A stretch of 64,000 nucleotides of DNA from the NCBI RefSeq assembly GCF_900114435.1, contig NZ_FOZK01000001.1:310001-374000 (forward strand), read 5' to 3'. Below, one piece after another: positions 28,941 to 36,032 of the stretch; the stretch's first letter is position 1; each line of letters opens with the position of its first letter. The notes beneath the pieces are model-generated. The model ran no database searches. It had not been told where the DNA came from and saw only the letters and a program-made list of their open reading frames with translations. This stretch comes from Halomicrobium zhouii (GTDB taxonomy: Archaea > Halobacteriota > Halobacteria > Halobacteriales > Haloarculaceae). The translations under genes and the position numbers were made by a program.

Positions 28941-28974
28941 TGTCAGAACATTAGTGGGAATCAGGTGATTGAGG

Positions 28975-29244
28975 ATGGGAAAGACATCGTCGGGAGCGAA
29001 TCGCGGAGAGCAGCTTACTCTCACTGTAGACGATAGAGGGCGTGTAACCCTCCCGAAAGAAGTTCGTGAGCGGCTTGGAATAGAGTCGAACGACGAGATC
29101 CCGGCCACTCTCGTTGGATCCGTTCTGGAGGTCAACCCGAAGCCGAGCGCCAAACTGGAGACGGCGACCGCTGATCGGGACGACTGGGAGAACACGACGC
29201 CCACCGACGCGGGTGAGGCCCTCTTTGGACCGATGGATCGGTGA
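28975..29244 (+). CDS. AbrB/VapB-type antitoxin
   Basis: 89 aa. Residues about 12-50 are a SpoVT-AbrB swapped-hairpin domain (QLTLTVDDRGRVTLPKEVRERLGIESNDEI), followed by a polar acidic tail of about 35 residues that would wrap the toxin. The ATG at 28975 suits the promoter at 28926-28940; a TTG six bases earlier is a weaker alternative. It ends nine bases before the PIN-domain gene, forming a toxin-antitoxin pair in which this protein should bind its own promoter and neutralise the toxin. Base composition is a little lower in GC than the core genes. Confidence 0.85.
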   Translation: MGKTSSGANRGEQLTLTVDDRGRVTLPKEVRERLGIESNDEIPATLVGSVLEVNPKPSAKLETATADRDDWENTTPTDAGEALFGPMDR

Positions 29245-29253
29245 GGTATCGAG

Positions 29254-29733
29254 ATGGATTCGTCTCTTCCGGCAGAGGTGGCAATTCTCACCGACGTAAA
29301 CGTTCTCGCTATCGGACTGACCGACAATCATCCCGCGTACGACGACGTCTATCCGTGGATTCAGCAGGCCCTCGATGGTCCAAATACCCTGCTCGTATTC
29401 GATTACTACCCGTTCCGAGCGCAGTATATTATGACGAGCGATTTCGGAGTGGATGCAGTCGAGGCACGCAACGCGATTCAATCGCTCGTGCAGAGCCCTG
29501 CCCGGATTGTAAGTGCCACTGAGACAACGATCGCTGAAGCGTACGAAATCAGCGCGGAGAAAAATCACGACGTGTACGACTCGTTCGTCGTTGCACTCGC
29601 GCGGTCATATGACGCCGACTACCTGCTTACCACCGATGACGATTTCGACGAACTCTGTGACGGCGAGGAGGTCGAATATGCTAATCCGATACCGGGGGAG
29701 AAACGAGGGGCGCTAACATTCGCTGACGGATGA
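29254..29733 (+). CDS. VapC-like PIN-domain ribonuclease toxin
   Basis: 159 aa PIN-domain protein. Acidic active-site residues are visible: D14 in ILTDVNVLAIG, a Glu in ETTIAEAYEI, Asp in HDVYDSFVVALA, and Asp in LLTTDDDFDEL. These bind Mg2+ or Mn2+ for RNA cleavage. It is coupled to the AbrB antitoxin nine bases upstream. Length is slightly greater than usual VapC (130-140) because of a longer middle section. No degeneration is seen, so it is probably active. Confidence 0.88.
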   Translation: MDSSLPAEVAILTDVNVLAIGLTDNHPAYDDVYPWIQQALDGPNTLLVFDYYPFRAQYIMTSDFGVDAVEARNAIQSLVQSPARIVSATETTIAEAYEISAEKNHDVYDSFVVALARSYDADYLLTTDDDFDELCDGEEVEYANPIPGEKRGALTFADG

Positions 29734-29847
29734 ATCAGTTGCGTACGGCTGCCTGTTCGTCATTCGCGGTCCCACTATTGTTCGTCTTTCATGTGTGAAT
29801 GCGGAAACGACGTTGAATCCCACCGCGAAAACGACGGTTCGCTCAAA

Positions 29848-29945
29848 GGACTAGCCTGCTCGTCTCGTCTTCTTCGATCGCTTCTCAGGTTTCCTCGGCG
29901 TCGGCCAGCATCGCGTCGAGTCGGTCTCCCAGAAAGACGCGAGCG
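29848..29945 (-). pseudogene. Fragment of the gene family found at 35060-35368
   Basis: These 98 bases match 35065-35162 at about nine positions in ten, which is the 3' third of the small minus-strand gene at 35060. Here it would encode only the C-terminal 30 residues (RAFLGDRLDAMLADAEET-like), with no start and no intact frame. It lies between VapC and CheW, in a 335-base gap with nothing else visible. Confidence 0.8.
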
Positions 29946-30068
29946 CCGCTGTCTGTTCCTCGGAGCGACGGGACCGACAGTGTATTCGAACGACTGTGAA
30001 CACGACTCCCGGAGAACTGATCGATAGAGTGACCGATCCGTGAGCCACGGGTGGCCACTCGTTCCCTC

Positions 30069-30503
30069 TCAGAGGGAAATGCCGTTTGGATCGACCCAGA
30101 TCACGAACTCGTCGTCTCGATGGAGGATCCCACGGACGGCGTCGTTACTCCCCGCCAACGCGTCACCGACTTCGGTTTCGTCGATTTCGGCGACCTGGGT
30201 CACCTCGTTGACGATCCAGCCGACCGCACCGTCGTCGACTTCGGCCGGGTCGAAGACGAGAATCGATTCTGCGTCGCCCGTGTCCTCGATATCGAACACG
30301 ATCTTCGGGTCGATGATCGACGTCGTTCGGCCGCGCAGGTCCATCATCCCCTTGACGTGCGCCGAGGCGCCAGGGATGGGCGTGATATCCCTGACGTTTG
30401 CGACTTCGGTGACGTAGCGAACGTCGACACAGTACATCTGCCCGCCGAGCGTGAACTCGATCTTCTGCGTCTGTGAGTCCTGAGCGGTGGCCATCTCGGT
30501 CAC
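30069..30503 (-). CDS. cheW: CheW chemotaxis adaptor
   Basis: 144 aa CheW-fold protein. [21 protein letters not shown] and [28 protein letters not shown] contain the NLRG-type conserved block (here DLRG). It links chemoreceptors to CheA. GTG at 30503 overlaps the receptor's stop (GTGA) and suggests coupling; the ATG at 30494 is an equally good start three codons later. The receptor gene lies directly upstream. No cheA or other che gene is in the window, so it is an accessory adaptor pair. Confidence 0.9.
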   Translation of the reverse strand: MTEMATAQDSQTQKIEFTLGGQMYCVDVRYVTEVANVRDITPIPGASAHVKGMMDLRGRTTSIIDPKIVFDIEDTGDAESILVFDPAEVDDGAVGWIVNEVTQVAEIDETEVGDALAGSNDAVRGILHRDDEFVIWVDPNGISL

Positions 30504-31492
30504 TGCTCACTCGCTCCTGCCCGGAGCCGCCGTTCGACCTCCCGTAGTTCGTTGACCTTCGCCGATTGTTGCTCCGACGCGGCGGCAACCTGCTCGACTT
30601 CAGAGGCGATCTCGTCGGCGTTGTCGGCCGTCTCGTCGACGACGCTCGCGATCTGTTGCGTGCTCGCCGCCTGGTCGTCGGTGGCGTCGGCGACCTCGTC
30701 GATACCCTGTTTCACTTCCGAGACGGCGTCGTCGATGTCCCGGAGTTCCTGGACGGCACTCTCCACTTCGTCAGTCCCCGTGTCGATGCGATCGGTCGCT
30801 TCGTCCAGACTCGTCACCGTCTCCGCGGTCGTCGCCTTGATCCGATCGACCGTGTTCTCGATCTCCGTCGACCGCGCCTGTGAGTCCTCCGCGAGGCTCT
30901 TTACTTCGTCGGCGACGACGCTAAACCCTCTCCCGGCGTCGCCGGCCCGCGCTGCTTCGATGCTGGCGTTCAGCGCCAACATGTTGGTCTGGTCGGCGAT
31001 GGCGTTGATCACAGAGATGATGCCGTCGATCTCCTCGACGTGTTCCTGGAGGACCTGGAAGTCCTCACCGACTTCGGTGGCAGCCGTGTCGACGATCTCC
31101 ATCGCCTCGATGGCCTCGTCGGCGGACTCGCGCCCGCGACCGGCCCGCCGCTGGGCGGCTTCACTGGACGCGCGCACCTGCTCTGCCCCCGAAGCGATCT
31201 CTTCGACGGTCGCGCTCAAGTTCGACATCTCACTGGCGACTTCCGTGAGACTCGCTGCCTGGTCGCCAGACATGTCGCTGATTTCCTGGGCGGACACGGC
31301 GATGTCACCGGCCGCCTCGTTGATCTCTTCGATCGCGGTGGTCAGTTCCTCGGCTGCTTCGTCGCGATCGATCTTCTCGTCTGCCGATGGTTCGACAGGA
31401 CGGGACGCTGCATCGGCATCTCCACGTGATTCTAAGGACACTACACTCGATTCTCCAATATGGGACGAAAAAGATACCCTCCCGAGTATCAT
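30500..31492 (-). CDS. Soluble methyl-accepting chemotaxis transducer without a visible sensor domain
   Basis: 330 aa from ATG at 31492 ([16 protein letters not shown]). A TATA-like tttaac lies about 45 bases upstream on the minus strand, and the longer frame to 31645 has a biased, unlikely composition. The whole protein is a receptor coiled-coil hairpin. The tip ([32 protein letters not shown]-type, about residues 150-190) is canonical for CheA/CheW contact, and flanking Gln/Glu pairs would be methylation sites. There is no transmembrane segment, HAMP or PAS. Input must come from a partner or from the 45-residue N-terminus. It is the first gene of a two-gene unit with cheW. Confidence 0.88.
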   Translation of the reverse strand: MILGRVSFSSHIGESSVVSLESRGDADAASRPVEPSADEKIDRDEAAEELTTAIEEINEAAGDIAVSAQEISDMSGDQAASLTEVASEMSNLSATVEEIASGAEQVRASSEAAQRRAGRGRESADEAIEAMEIVDTAATEVGEDFQVLQEHVEEIDGIISVINAIADQTNMLALNASIEAARAGDAGRGFSVVADEVKSLAEDSQARSTEIENTVDRIKATTAETVTSLDEATDRIDTGTDEVESAVQELRDIDDAVSEVKQGIDEVADATDDQAASTQQIASVVDETADNADEIASEVEQVAAASEQQSAKVNELREVERRLRAGASEQ

Positions 31493-32070
31493 CTGTGCGA
31501 AACTGACGGGTGAATGTACACGATCTGTGGTTAAACAGTGGGGTGCCGACCACTGCCGAAAAGGCGGACGACAGACTTCGCATCCTGCATGGTTTCCCGT
31601 CTGGATGCACTCCCAGCACGGAAACTCGTCGGGGAGGAGGGTCACTCGCAGTCGTCCTGTCGCGTATCAGCCTGCCGCGACCTGTCACGTTGCGGGCGCG
31701 TCCCAGGGTGGACGACCAGGAGATACTACTACAGAGGCCCGAGTTTCCGGTCGCAGAAGAGTACACTCCACACCTCAGAACACGTGAAACAGGGTCACGA
31801 CCGTCGAACGGAATTCACGGCCGTCGAACGGGGCACTAAGCGCAGCTAGTTACGCCATCTATTCTTCACGATCGGCAGTATAGCCCGGTAGAATAGTTCT
31901 CTCGACTGTCTCGGGCTGTGTGTGAGAGCCGGTACGCACCGTGGACAAGCACCAATGTCTGATACGATATCCCAGATACAGACGGTTGTACGCCTGATTT
32001 CGGGCCATTTGGAATTACTGCACGCCACTACTTTGGGGCAATTTCCACGCGCTGAGCGCCGCTTACTATA

Positions 32071-32100
32071 AATCGCAAGACGGAAATCGATTGTGAAGCA
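32071..32100 (+). repeat. Recurring 30-base motif, copy 1
   Basis: Diverged copy reading cgcaagacggaaatcgat then tgtgaagca. It shares the CGCCAGACGGAAACCGAT frame with the other copies and ends in TGTGAAG in place of TATGAA. Confidence 0.6.
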
Positions 32101-33119
32101 CACATCCGCCTCAGCGCTAGACCTGGTTATAGCGTCGGTGGCCCAGCGCTGGTCGTGAATTCCCGTCTCACCCCTTCTGAGGCCCGTTTCAGACCATTTG
32201 GGCCGTATAACTGGCACTGCCTCCATCGTTTCTGCCCGCTCACACACGACCAGCGTCCCCCGGTGAGAGGTCTCCTACCGGCCGAAAATACCGATCGTGA
32301 AAATGCGGGGAGACACCAAGAATCGGTTTACAGTGCTTGGAAGCGATGTCAGTTTCTCTCGGTGGCCGTGTGTCTGTAGAGTCGAAACAAGGGTGCGTGG
32401 GCGACTCCCTGTGCGATCCATATTACAGCCATCCCGTCGTCGCAACTGCACGTCGCAGTCGTGAACTCCGGACAAGGTGCCAGAATCCGAGGGGCAACTC
32501 AGGTCTCCTGCAGGACTGGCACGTCCTCAAGCTTCGGTTTCTCGCCATCCGCTTCCGGTTTATTTCTCGCGGTGAGCGCGTCTTCGTCTGCCGTCCCCGA
32601 GTCGACGCTGGCATCGGTGCGTCCTGATGATGTTCCTAGCCATGCGCATCTCTGTCACGTCAAAGCACTCCCGGCGACCGAACTGAGAAGGACTGGCACA
32701 AACGCAACCGAGTTCATAATATTTCTTAACTTTCACGTTTGCTCACGAGCATAGTCTGGATCACTGGCTCCTATCCAGATGAATCTCCTCGGTGGTCTTG
32801 CAGGAATCTGTACCGTTTCCGCGTCGGCAGCATCGCGTGTGGCACAGGCCGATTTTCCATTGTAGTTTCCAAAACCGTCCTCACGCCTGCAGTACTGTCG
32901 AACGGTTCTCTGTACCGGTCTGCAATCCTGGATACCAATTCATAATCGGCCTAAACGTCCGGGAGAGAGCCATCTACAGAATGCGTCCCCGAACTAGGAG
33001 CAGTAGCGAGGAGAAACAGGTGGACGTCAACACCTGCGAAACCAACGACCAGTGAGGAGGGCCAGAAATCGCTTCTGGGCGTCTTAACGTCACATTTAGC
33101 TGTGGAACTCGGAAACCGT

Positions 33120-33152
33120 AATCGCCAGACGGAAACCGTGTATGAAGATTTT
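33120..33152 (+). repeat. Recurring 30-base motif, copy 2
   Basis: Reads aatcgccagacggaaaccg followed by tgtatgaagatttt. The core GGAAACCG is exact, and TATGAAGAT replaces TTATGAAAAT. Confidence 0.8.
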
Positions 33153-33480
33153 GCTCCGATAATCGACGAATCGGTAGGATCACCGCGATCGAGGAGTAGT
33201 TCATTCGCTGATGTCTGCACCAAACGGTCCATCGCGAACAGCCGGTGGGAGCGTAAACTGACGACGAGAATGGTCGGAATTGGGAATGGCGATGTGACAG
33301 AACACGCCAGAGACGGATGGTGACGTGCGCTCGCATGTATTCTGCTTCGAGGTCTTTCGAGAGTGGAACGTCTATCCACCCGAGCAATTTCCATGAGTCA
33401 TCTGGTTCCATTTCCACCGGTGTCGTCACTCGCTGAGACGACGGACGATCGATCGCGAATCAGCCCGCTTGACGACCGAA

Positions 33481-33513
33481 AACCACCAGATGGAAACCGA
33501 TTATGAAAATCAC
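33481..33513 (+). repeat. Recurring 30-base motif, copy 3
   Basis: Reads aaccaccagatggaaaccg followed by attatgaaaatcac. Its central 19 bases, ccagatggaaaccgattat, are identical to the distant copy at 56301. Confidence 0.85.
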
Positions 33514-33791
33514 GCCAACCGGGCCGACCGGGAACTTTAGAGGCAACTTCTACATACTTTGGCGACTTCTGACGACCGATCGATTCACTCCCATCTGCGC
33601 CACTCTCCTTCATCGTTCGAAATACGAAATGTCCGATTTTCTACTCCTGAGTGTCTAATATTCCGGTTTTGCTTGATCCCACACCGGTCATTTGCTATCG
33701 AGCCAATCTTCGACGGACGTCTCGACGTCGTTCGGAGGGCACTGAATATCCTGGTCGGACCGGATCTGATCGGCTGCTTCGACGATCGCGT

Positions 33792-33826
33792 AATCACCAG
33801 ACGCGAACCGATTATGAAACTTTCAC
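33792..33826 (+). repeat. Recurring 30-base motif, copy 4
   Basis: Reads aatcaccagacgcgaaccg followed by attatgaaactttcac. CGATTATGAAA is exact; the second half of the purine box is GCGAACCG. Confidence 0.85.
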
Positions 33827-33970
33827 TACCTGCTTTCGGTCCCTCTCTTGCTCTGTCGAGATAGGACTCGCCCGTCTTCGCGTCGCTGCTTCGCTTCCTG
33901 GCCGTTTGTCCGCCTGATCCCGCTTGCTACGAATTGGTTCCTAGTTCTGTCGTGACGCGACAGGGAGTGA

Positions 33971-34003
33971 TCCCCCCGGACGTTTGACCCGATTATGAAC
34001 ATC
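33971..34003 (+). repeat. Recurring 30-base motif, copy 5 (weak)
   Basis: Reads ccggacgtttgacccgatt followed by atgaacatc. Only CCxGACG and CCCGATTATGAA match, so it may be a decayed copy. Confidence 0.55.
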
Positions 34004-34205
34004 GGATTACTGGCATAGATCGGTGAATACGACTGCTGGGACGAACTGCATCTCTTTCTCTAGTTTTGTCCGTCTGAAGTGGGACGGTGCCCACTCCAAA
34101 CGGATTCTTTGTGAGGGGTTTGTGGCCTCGAGTGTGCACTCTCCGAATATCCCTGGGACTGAGAGATAGCTCCGTCCTCTCTCAAGTTTCGTAGAGTCAG
34201 ATGAG

Positions 34206-34220
34206 CGAAAGGACTTTGTA
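34206..34220 (+). promoter_or_regulatory. Promoter of the AbiEi-like regulator gene
   Basis: BRE CGAAA and a TATA-like TTTGTA in the same arrangement as the vapBC promoter, about 31 bases before ATG 34251. The overlapping palindromic stretch gttatctctgtacagataac (34223-34242) between TATA and start could be an operator. Confidence 0.6.
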
Positions 34221-34250
34221 GTTTAGTTATCTCTGTACAGATAACGAGCG

Positions 34251-34931
34251 ATGATGGAGTACGTCGACGACACCGCAGCGAAGATCGTGTTAGCCGCGAG
34301 TGACGGCGACTCCATTCGTCGTATCGCCCAGAAGATCGACGGTACCTATTCGTGGGTCTATTCCTGGATCGAACGCCTGGAAGACGTCGGTATCGTCGAA
34401 CGCAACGACGGCGTGTTCGTGACGTCCCCCGACGTACGCGAGGGGTACGCCCAGCTCGTGGCGGCAATTAGTCGGCAGACTCCCCCGACCGTCGCGGAGG
34501 CGTACGTCGTACCGCACTTCGCACAGATGCCGTTCGCGTACACGAAAATCGACGCCGTCTACGTTTGGACACACGGCGGCTACCAGATCGCACGTGGTGA
34601 CGATGCCTATCCCGTATTCATCCGCGTTCGAGAGACTGATATCGAACGCTGGGAGTCGTTCTTCGACCGGTACGACGTTCCGACTACCGTCTCCGAACGC
34701 GACGATAGCGTCATCGACGACACGTCGGGCAGCATCTATTACAGTTTACAGCCGACGACCGAGTCTATCGACCAGGAATGGGTCGACGGCTCTCCGGCAA
34801 TTCCATTGTCTGAGACGATAGAGTACATGGAAGCGTATCGCTGGAATTTCGAACCGGCGTTACAGATGATCGCCGACGAGTACGACATCGACATCGACGT
34901 CGATCGGCCCGAATACGCTGGACCAGAGTGA
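34251..34931 (+). CDS. Winged-helix protein resembling AbiEi antitoxins; partner missing
   Basis: 226 aa. The N-terminal 65 residues are a winged helix (SIRRIAQKIDGTYSWVYSWIERLEDVGIVERNDGVFV). The remainder is a mixed alpha/beta domain with PFAYTKIDAVYVWTHGGYQIARG and PVFIRVRETDIERWESFFDRYDV, resembling the C-terminal half of type IV antitoxins (AbiEi). Two adjacent ATGs (34251, 34254) could start it. A perfect inverted repeat GTTATCT-6 nt-AGATAAC lies just upstream, suggesting self-regulation. The nucleotidyltransferase toxin expected downstream is absent; only a possible 18-codon tail remains (34938-34994). Assignment to AbiEi is tentative; it may simply be a DNA-binding regulator. Confidence 0.6.
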   Translation: MMEYVDDTAAKIVLAASDGDSIRRIAQKIDGTYSWVYSWIERLEDVGIVERNDGVFVTSPDVREGYAQLVAAISRQTPPTVAEAYVVPHFAQMPFAYTKIDAVYVWTHGGYQIARGDDAYPVFIRVRETDIERWESFFDRYDVPTTVSERDDSVIDDTSGSIYYSLQPTTESIDQEWVDGSPAIPLSETIEYMEAYRWNFEPALQMIADEYDIDIDVDRPEYAGPE

Positions 34932-34937
34932 CAATTC

Positions 34938-34994
34938 CCAGCGGGTGACATCGAGCGCGTGCGAACGTTTCTCCGAAAACAGCGAGCACAGCTC
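34938..34994 (+). pseudogene. Possible C-terminal remnant of a nucleotidyltransferase partner
   Basis: An open stretch reading GDIERVRTFLRKQRAQLD ends in TGA at 34992-34994, without a start. It looks like the helical tail of a longer protein and lies where an AbiEii-type partner would end. The identification is weak. Confidence 0.3.
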
Positions 34995-35059
34995 GACTGA
35001 GGTGATACCGATCTGATCCAGACGACTCCCGGTGGGCTCGACCGGCTGGTCGTACTCGA

Positions 35060-35368
35060 CTACTGGACTAAATCGCTCGTCTCGTCTTCTTCGATCGCCT
35101 CTCGGGTTTCCTCGGCGTCGGCCAGCATCGCGTCGAGTCGGTCTCCCAGAAAGGCGCGAGCGACGTCCTCGTCGATTTCAGCCCGCTGGTACTGTGTGAA
35201 CACGGCTGCTTTCTCTTCGCCAGTCGTCACCTCGCGGAGAATCCTCGTGACGCCCCGGCGTCCGAGTTCGTCCCTGTCGACACCCCGATATTCGTCGAGG
35301 ACGTCGACGGCGTCGCTCACCGCCTGCCCCTGGAATCGGAACGTATCGGACCCGGAATTCTCTCCCAT
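35060..35368 (-). CDS. Small acidic protein of unknown function
   Basis: 102 aa helical, acidic protein: DTFRFQGQAVSDAVDVLDEY at the N-terminus and RAFLGDRLDAMLADAEETREAIEEDE at the C-terminus. No known domain was recognised. The charged helical form and a truncated relative at 29848-29945 next to a vapBC pair make an antitoxin-like role possible, but this is inference. The start is the ATG at 35368. The truncated ATPase gene lies directly upstream on the same strand, 39 bases away. Confidence 0.6.
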   Translation of the reverse strand: MGENSGSDTFRFQGQAVSDAVDVLDEYRGVDRDELGRRGVTRILREVTTGEEKAAVFTQYQRAEIDEDVARAFLGDRLDAMLADAEETREAIEEDETSDLVQ

Positions 35369-35407
35369 AGTTCCTGAGATGGGGCACTTCGGTGAATCTC
35401 ATGTTCT

Positions 35408-35635
35408 CTATTCTCGCTGGAGACGTGCGATGTCGGGATAGGTATCTTGCACGTCAGCGACGAAGGCATCGAGTTGACTCTTCGCAGTCGTCTCTGTCGC
35501 CTGGTGGTACACCGCGCCATCCCGTCCACGAATCGATTCTGCAATCAATCTGGTTTTCCCAATTCGACGACGGCCCCATACGACGGCGAGTTCTGCTTCA
35601 TCACTCGCGTATAACCAGCGATAACGTAGCCTCAA
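35408..35635 (-). pseudogene. Internal fragment of an archaeal ATPase (PF01637-like) gene
   Basis: 75 codons read LYASDEAELAVVWGRRRIGKT and continue to YPDIARLQRE before a TAG. GRRRIGKT is the Walker A loop of the archaeal ATPase family, as in the ATPase at 57839 (GRRRVGKT). Full members are about 450-480 residues; both the N-terminal start region and everything after residue 75 are missing here. Its 5' side abuts the 15-base minisatellite. Confidence 0.8.
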
Positions 35636-35675
35636 CTATTGTAGTCTCAACTATTGTAGTCTCAACTATTGTGTT
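35631..35675 (+). repeat. 15-base minisatellite, three copies
   Basis: ctcaactattgtagt occurs at 35631-35645 and 35646-35660, then with two changes at 35661-35675. It directly abuts the 5' end of the ATPase fragment. Confidence 0.9.
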
Positions 35676-35790
35676 CTGAGCACTGGGCCTAGTTCCAGCT
35701 ATAGATCGTGATGGAGAGTACGAGAAGACAGGCTACGACATCACCAGGGCGGCTGTGTTTCGGGGCGGAGACAGCCGCAATAGCGGGGTG

Positions 35791-35898
35791 TTGAAAGCCC
35801 TCACCCGCTCGCGGCCGCTGAGCGACATATCCTCGCTCGCGCTCGGATAGGGGCCGCTCAGCGACACGCGACCGGATTCGCCCTTTCAGTCCACCAGG
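35791..35898 (+). repeat. Dispersed GC-rich element, copy 1
   Basis: Bounded by ttgaaagccctc (35791-35802) and ccctttcagtccaccagg (35881-35898), the same end sequences as the copies at 38183 and 62537. The interior holds two similar ggccgct-agcgac blocks around an AT-containing centre. No gene uses it; the open frame through it is low complexity. The rest of the gap up to 36032 has only a promoter-like tttatgtaa at 36014-36022. Confidence 0.7.
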
Positions 35899-36032
35899 CA
35901 TATTGTCGGTGTCAACTGTTTCAGCAACTGGATTCCAGACGGGCTGCAGGGGCGAGAGCTTTCACTCGTCTCTCCCGAACCGACCCGTCGCTGACGCCCG
36001 CCACCCATACGAATTTATGTAAATGCGTGTGA

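Larger units (their letters stand above)
31493..34250. other. Long gene-poor region with recurring 30-base motif
   Basis: About 2.75 kb in which no open frame on either strand shows codon bias, a family motif or a sensible start. Base composition is visibly lower in GC than the core. Five copies of one motif lie here, listed separately, each about 30 bases with core GGAAACCGATTATGAA. Spacing between later copies is about 180-360 bases. The sequence between copies is not obviously repeated, except for an actttgg-type box near 32030 and 33553. It may be a decayed insertion or a cluster of short transcripts. Confidence 0.6.

Noticed and set aside
31504-31850. Plus-strand frames opposite and upstream of the chemoreceptor start
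   Set aside because: Atypical composition, no motif, and they overlap the receptor promoter.
32000-34010. Repeats at 32-34 kb as a CRISPR array
   Set aside because: Spacing is hundreds of bases and irregular, copies are imperfect, and no cas genes are present.
35689-35901. Minus-strand frame starting MPGGLKGRIRS
   Set aside because: It reads through the GC-rich dispersed element; low complexity, and the other copies give unrelated or broken frames.
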